A stretch of DNA of 54,547 nucleotides from Marinifilaceae bacterium. Its GTDB lineage: Bacteria; Bacteroidota; Bacteroidia; Bacteroidales; Marinifilaceae. A program made the translations under genes and the position numbers. Where the stretch lies: NCBI GenBank assembly GCA_017936285.1, contig JAGBFU010000036.1:1-54547 (forward strand), read 5' to 3'. Shown piece by piece: positions 51,782 to 54,547 of this stretch. Every line of letters begins with the position of its first letter. Position 1 is the first letter of the stretch. The notes beneath the pieces were generated by a model. That model made no database searches and was not told where the DNA came from. It saw only the letters and a program-made list of their open reading frames with translations.

Positions 51782-53287
51782 ATGGGAATTATTGACGGAA
51801 TCATACAAGGAGTATCTTCACTACGCATGAGCGAGTTTGAGCGCTACACCACAGAACCGTGTGAGATACAAAACGAACAACTGCAGTGGTTGCTTGAGCG
51901 AGGAGCCAAGACTCTGTATGGCAAACAGCAGGGTTTTGCCGGAGTTGACTCATGCGATACCTACAGGAAAGTGATTCCCGTCACCACATATGATGATTTG
52001 CGTCCATACATAGAAAAGGGACTCTCAGGAACAGACTCGCTTCTATGGAACGAACCTGTCAAATGGTATGCCAAATCATCAGGCACCACATCACAACGCA
52101 GCAAATTCATTCCCGTATCTGAATCATCGCTCAAACACTCACACTTCAAGGGATGCAGAGATGCCCTGTATATGGCAGCAAACATCTTCCCCGAAAGCGA
52201 AATATTTGACGGAAAGACTCTGGCACTTGGCGGAAGTCATAAGGTAGAAAATCCGAATAAAGATATTAAAGTTGGAGATCTGTCGGCAATTATGCTGGCA
52301 AATGCTCCAGCATGGACAAACTGGCTCAAGGTGCCATCGCTCGACATAATGTTAATGGAGAACTGGGAGGAGAAAATCGAAATGATAGCAAACACCACCG
52401 TATTCCAGGACGTACGTTGCCTGACCGGCGTGCCATCATGGTTCCTGACCCTTATCCAAAAGATGATTGCCGACAATGGAGTATCAACCATCACTGATAT
52501 ATGGCCCAACTTAGAGTTATTCATCCATGGAGGCGTAGCAATGGAGCCATATCGTGAGATATACAAAAAGTTGATTCCATCCGAAAGGATGAACTATCTT
52601 GAGACATATAATGCCTCGGAGGGCTTCTTTGGCATACAATCCTCTGCAGAGGATCATTCACTGCTTTTGATGCTCGACTACAAAACATACTACGAATTTA
52701 TCCCCATGGAAGAGTGGAACTCGCCAAACCCGAAAACATTGACTCTTGACGAGGTAAAAATCGGCGAACACTACGCTCTTGTCATCACTACCCCATCCGG
52801 ATTATGGAGATACAAGATAGGCGACACCATAAAATTCACATCGCTTAAACCATACAAATTCATAATAACCGGACGCACCCAGCTCTTCATCAATGCCTTT
52901 GGCGAGGAGTTGATGATAGACAACACCAACAAGGCTATGGCCAACTCATGCAAAACCGAAATGTGTGAAATGTATGATTATTGTGTTGCCCCTATCTTTA
53001 TGGGCGAGGGTACACGTGGTGCACATGAGTGGATTATTGAATTTGTAACACCCCCTGCCAATCTGGAGAAATTTGCCGACACACTTGACAACGAGTTACG
53101 CATAGTCAACTCGGATTACGATGCAAAACGCAACTCCTCGTTGGACAGATTGGTTATCCATCAGGCCCCAAACGGTTTCTTCAATGACTGGTTAAAAAGC
53201 GAAGGCAAACTTGGCGGCCAACACAAAATTCCACGCCTCAGCAACAACCGCGACCTTATTGACAGACTCTTGTCAAAACTACGATAA
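51782..53287 (+). CDS. GH3 auxin-responsive (JAR1-like) adenylating-enzyme family protein
   Basis: The 501-residue protein resembles plant GH3 proteins (acyl-adenylate-forming amido synthetases): SSGTTSQRSKFIPVSESSLKHSHFKG is the phosphate-binding motif near residue 98, followed by YNASEGFFGIQSS and YRIGDTIKFT-like LWRYKIGDTIKFTSLKPYKFIITGRTQLFINAFGEE. Plant members conjugate hormones to amino acids; bacterial members are uncharacterised but widespread in Bacteroidota. It is co-transcribed with rnhB (1-base gap) and ends before a strong terminator. Confidence 0.85.
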   Translation: MGIIDGIIQGVSSLRMSEFERYTTEPCEIQNEQLQWLLERGAKTLYGKQQGFAGVDSCDTYRKVIPVTTYDDLRPYIEKGLSGTDSLLWNEPVKWYAKSSGTTSQRSKFIPVSESSLKHSHFKGCRDALYMAANIFPESEIFDGKTLALGGSHKVENPNKDIKVGDLSAIMLANAPAWTNWLKVPSLDIMLMENWEEKIEMIANTTVFQDVRCLTGVPSWFLTLIQKMIADNGVSTITDIWPNLELFIHGGVAMEPYREIYKKLIPSERMNYLETYNASEGFFGIQSSAEDHSLLLMLDYKTYYEFIPMEEWNSPNPKTLTLDEVKIGEHYALVITTPSGLWRYKIGDTIKFTSLKPYKFIITGRTQLFINAFGEELMIDNTNKAMANSCKTEMCEMYDYCVAPIFMGEGTRGAHEWIIEFVTPPANLEKFADTLDNELRIVNSDYDAKRNSSLDRLVIHQAPNGFFNDWLKSEGKLGGQHKIPRLSNNRDLIDRLLSKLR

Positions 53288-53307
53288 TTATGCTTTTAGG
53301 CATAAAA

Positions 53308-53342
53308 AGCCCCCAAAAGTTTTTATCAAACTTTTGGGGGCT
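53308..53342. terminator. Bidirectional terminator
   Basis: A perfect 15-bp stem (AGCCCCCAAAAGTTT, 53308-53322, with 53328-53342) and a 5-base loop lie between the GH3-like gene and the convergent pyrF. The A-run before and T after it suit both directions. Confidence 0.85.
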
Positions 53343-53389
53343 ATTCATTGCCAGACTACCTCTTTTCTTATATGCTGGATAGCTACACT

Positions 53390-54220
53390 TTAAATCAAGC
53401 CTGCAGCCTTAAGTTGCTCGGTCATCTGCTCCTGCAAAGCCTTTGCCTCTTGACCTGCTCGAACTGCAAAATTCTCGGTATTATCAGCATAGATAATTCC
53501 ACGTGAAGAGTTCACAAGTAATCCACACTGACTATTCATACCATACTTACAAACCTCCTCAAGGCTACCTCCCTGAGCTCCAACACCAGGAACCAACAGG
53601 AAGTGATCAGGAGCCACCTTACGAATATCGGCGAACATTGCACCCTGTGTTGCTCCTACTACATACATCATCTGCTCGCTATCAGCCCACTGCTGACTGG
53701 TTCTCAAAACTTTCTCAAACAAGCGCTCTCCGCTTGGATCTGCTGTCAGCTGAAAATCATGAGAGCCCTTATTACTTGTCAAAGCCAGAAGAATAACCCA
53801 CTTACCTTTATAATTCAGGAATGGCGTTACACTATCCTCGCCCATATATGGAGCAACTGTAACTGCATCCAGATCAATCTCTTCAAAGAATGTACGAGCA
53901 TACATTGCAGATGTATTTCCGATATCACCACGCTTCGCATCGGCAATAATAAACTGATCCGGATACTTGTCACGCAAGTAAGCCACTGTCTTTTCAAAAG
54001 AGATCCATCCCTTTACGCCCATGCTCTCATAGAAAGCCAGATTAGGTTTATACGCAACACAATAATCCGCAGTAGCATCGATTATCGCCTTATTGAAAGC
54101 AAAAATCGGATCCTCCTCATTTAACAGGCATGCCGGAATCTTCTTGATATCAGTATCCAATCCTACACAAAGGAAAGAACCTTTTCTCTTAATGTTCTCG
54201 AACAACTCCTTTTTATCCAT
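53390..54220 (-). CDS. pyrF: Orotidine 5'-phosphate decarboxylase
   Basis: PyrF makes UMP from OMP. The 276-residue protein belongs to the longer PyrF type: [34 protein letters not shown] with the catalytic D-K-D array, and [15 protein letters not shown]. It is transcribed alone toward the GH3-like gene; a repeat element lies just upstream. Confidence 0.96.
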   Translation of the reverse strand: MDKKELFENIKRKGSFLCVGLDTDIKKIPACLLNEEDPIFAFNKAIIDATADYCVAYKPNLAFYESMGVKGWISFEKTVAYLRDKYPDQFIIADAKRGDIGNTSAMYARTFFEEIDLDAVTVAPYMGEDSVTPFLNYKGKWVILLALTSNKGSHDFQLTADPSGERLFEKVLRTSQQWADSEQMMYVVGATQGAMFADIRKVAPDHFLLVPGVGAQGGSLEEVCKYGMNSQCGLLVNSSRGIIYADNTENFAVRAGQEAKALQEQMTEQLKAAGLI

Positions 54221-54237
54221 ATCTCTATATCTAATTT

Positions 54238-54547
54238 GTTAATTCCTAACTATTCACAATTCCTAATTCGCAAACACTGCGTGTTTCCGCAAAATCGGCT
54301 GCGGTTAACCACACTCCGTGTGCTTCTACTCCTCGCGGCTCAGCATAACCCAAGTAAACTTGGTTTCTGCATTCGCTCCGCAGCGTCGGTTCAGCATAAT
54401 GCAAACAAGTTTGCCTTCTGCATTCGGCTTGCACGATTGTTCGCCATTGCTGCGCAATGCCGCAAAATCGGCTGCGGTTCGGCATAATCCAAGTAAACTT
54501 GGCTTCTGCTCTCACCTTGCACGATTTTTCCTAATTCCTAATTCCTA
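54238..54547. repeat. Interspersed repeat made of short hairpins
   Basis: About 310 bases that run to the right edge carry no gene. ATTCCTA heptamers occur at both ends. Six perfect small hairpins lie between: at 54272-54286, 54310-54322 and 54445-54459 with loops TGC or TCC, and at 54350-54363, 54401-54414 and 54489-54502 with loop AA. The last three sit in GCATAA...TTCTGC frames, but their stems differ with matching changes on both arms (CCAAGT/ACTTGG versus GCAAAC/GTTTGC). A 20-base direct repeat occurs at 54287-54306 and 54460-54479. On the minus strand one frame (54515-54246) is open and reads repeated HYAEP/GYAEP, probably not a gene. It resembles interspersed repeats I recall from Bacteroidales. 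Confidence 0.75.

Noticed and set aside
54272..54502. CRISPR-like array in the terminal repeat
   Set aside because: The repeats are irregular in spacing and length, and the segments between them are not unique spacers of equal length; no cas gene is nearby.
54246..54515. Minus-strand open frame of 89 codons with HYAEP/GYAEP repeats
   Set aside because: It lies wholly within the hairpin repeat; its amino-acid repeats follow from the DNA repeats. No promoter, ribosome-binding site or family resemblance.

Overview
The window reads as chromosomal DNA of a Bacteroidales bacterium (phylum Bacteroidota). The evidence is the gene content: a NVEALA-type secreted protein beside a six-bladed propeller lipoprotein, DUF1573, DUF4270, DUF3098, the Bacteroidota form of RpoZ and a degenerate TraR/DksA protein, a GH3-NagZ/beta-lactamase fusion and a B-type succinate dehydrogenase/fumarate reductase. 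Promoters also fit: many genes are preceded by TAnnTTTG, often with a TTG-like box 19-21 bases upstream, as in Bacteroides. Most of the window is vertically inherited core genome. I see no phage, insertion sequence, CRISPR array or toxin-antitoxin module. The family or genus cannot be assigned from this alone.

Layout. 1-392: a promoter and terminator that bracket a possible short transcript, then the ileS promoter. 393-9321 (+): ileS, a TraR/DksA-like gene, lspA, topA, and a PpiD/SurA-like isomerase. 9482-12287: a secreted-protein locus of NVEALA protein, propeller lipoprotein and thioredoxin-like lipoprotein, with a divergent DUF1573 membrane protein. 12258-19793: a surface-glycan locus with two GT2 enzymes, a GT4 enzyme, an unusual GT-A-like protein, an IspD/TarI-type cytidylyltransferase, a Wzx-type flippase, kdsB and two very small bactofilins; seven of these overlap or abut downstream of frr. 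20430-26612: nhaC, a U32 peptidase-family protein, YfhO and an OmpH/Skp chaperone. 26713-31659 (-): ECF sigma factor, membrane GT2, TPR protein and kelch lipoprotein, the first three overlapping. 31828-37397 (+): DUF4270 lipoprotein, outer-membrane barrel and NagZ/beta-lactamase fusion. 37508-40949 (+): sdhCAB. 41096-44910 (-): bamD, rpoZ, coaBC, pyrB, pyrI. 45111-46361 (+): an alpha-oxoamine synthase. 46451-50312 (-): ftsX, DUF3098, uppP, truB, queA. 50398-50482: tRNA-Leu(UAA). 50562-54220: DUF4268 protein, rnhB, a GH3 (JAR1-like) adenylating enzyme and pyrF. 54238-54547: an interspersed repeat made of small hairpins, which runs off the right edge.

How the genes fit together. Much of the window serves the cell envelope: lipoprotein maturation (lspA), outer-membrane protein folding and assembly (PpiD/SurA-like, OmpH, bamD), undecaprenyl phosphate recycling (uppP), LPS/capsule synthesis and export, division (ftsX) and probably sphingolipid-type synthesis. 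The rest covers translation, pyrimidine synthesis (pyrB, pyrI, pyrF), coenzyme A synthesis and anaerobic respiration.

The least explained signals are: (1) the NVEALA protein/propeller/thioredoxin-like/DUF1573 locus; (2) terminator-like hairpins placed 17-27 bases before the start codon of the next co-directional gene, at five places; (3) two half-size bactofilins translationally coupled to Kdo activation and a flippase; (4) an ECF sigma factor overlapping a glycosyltransferase and a TPR gene without an anti-sigma factor; (5) the terminal repeat, whose stems vary with compensation. All identifications come from reading the sequence; no database search was run.
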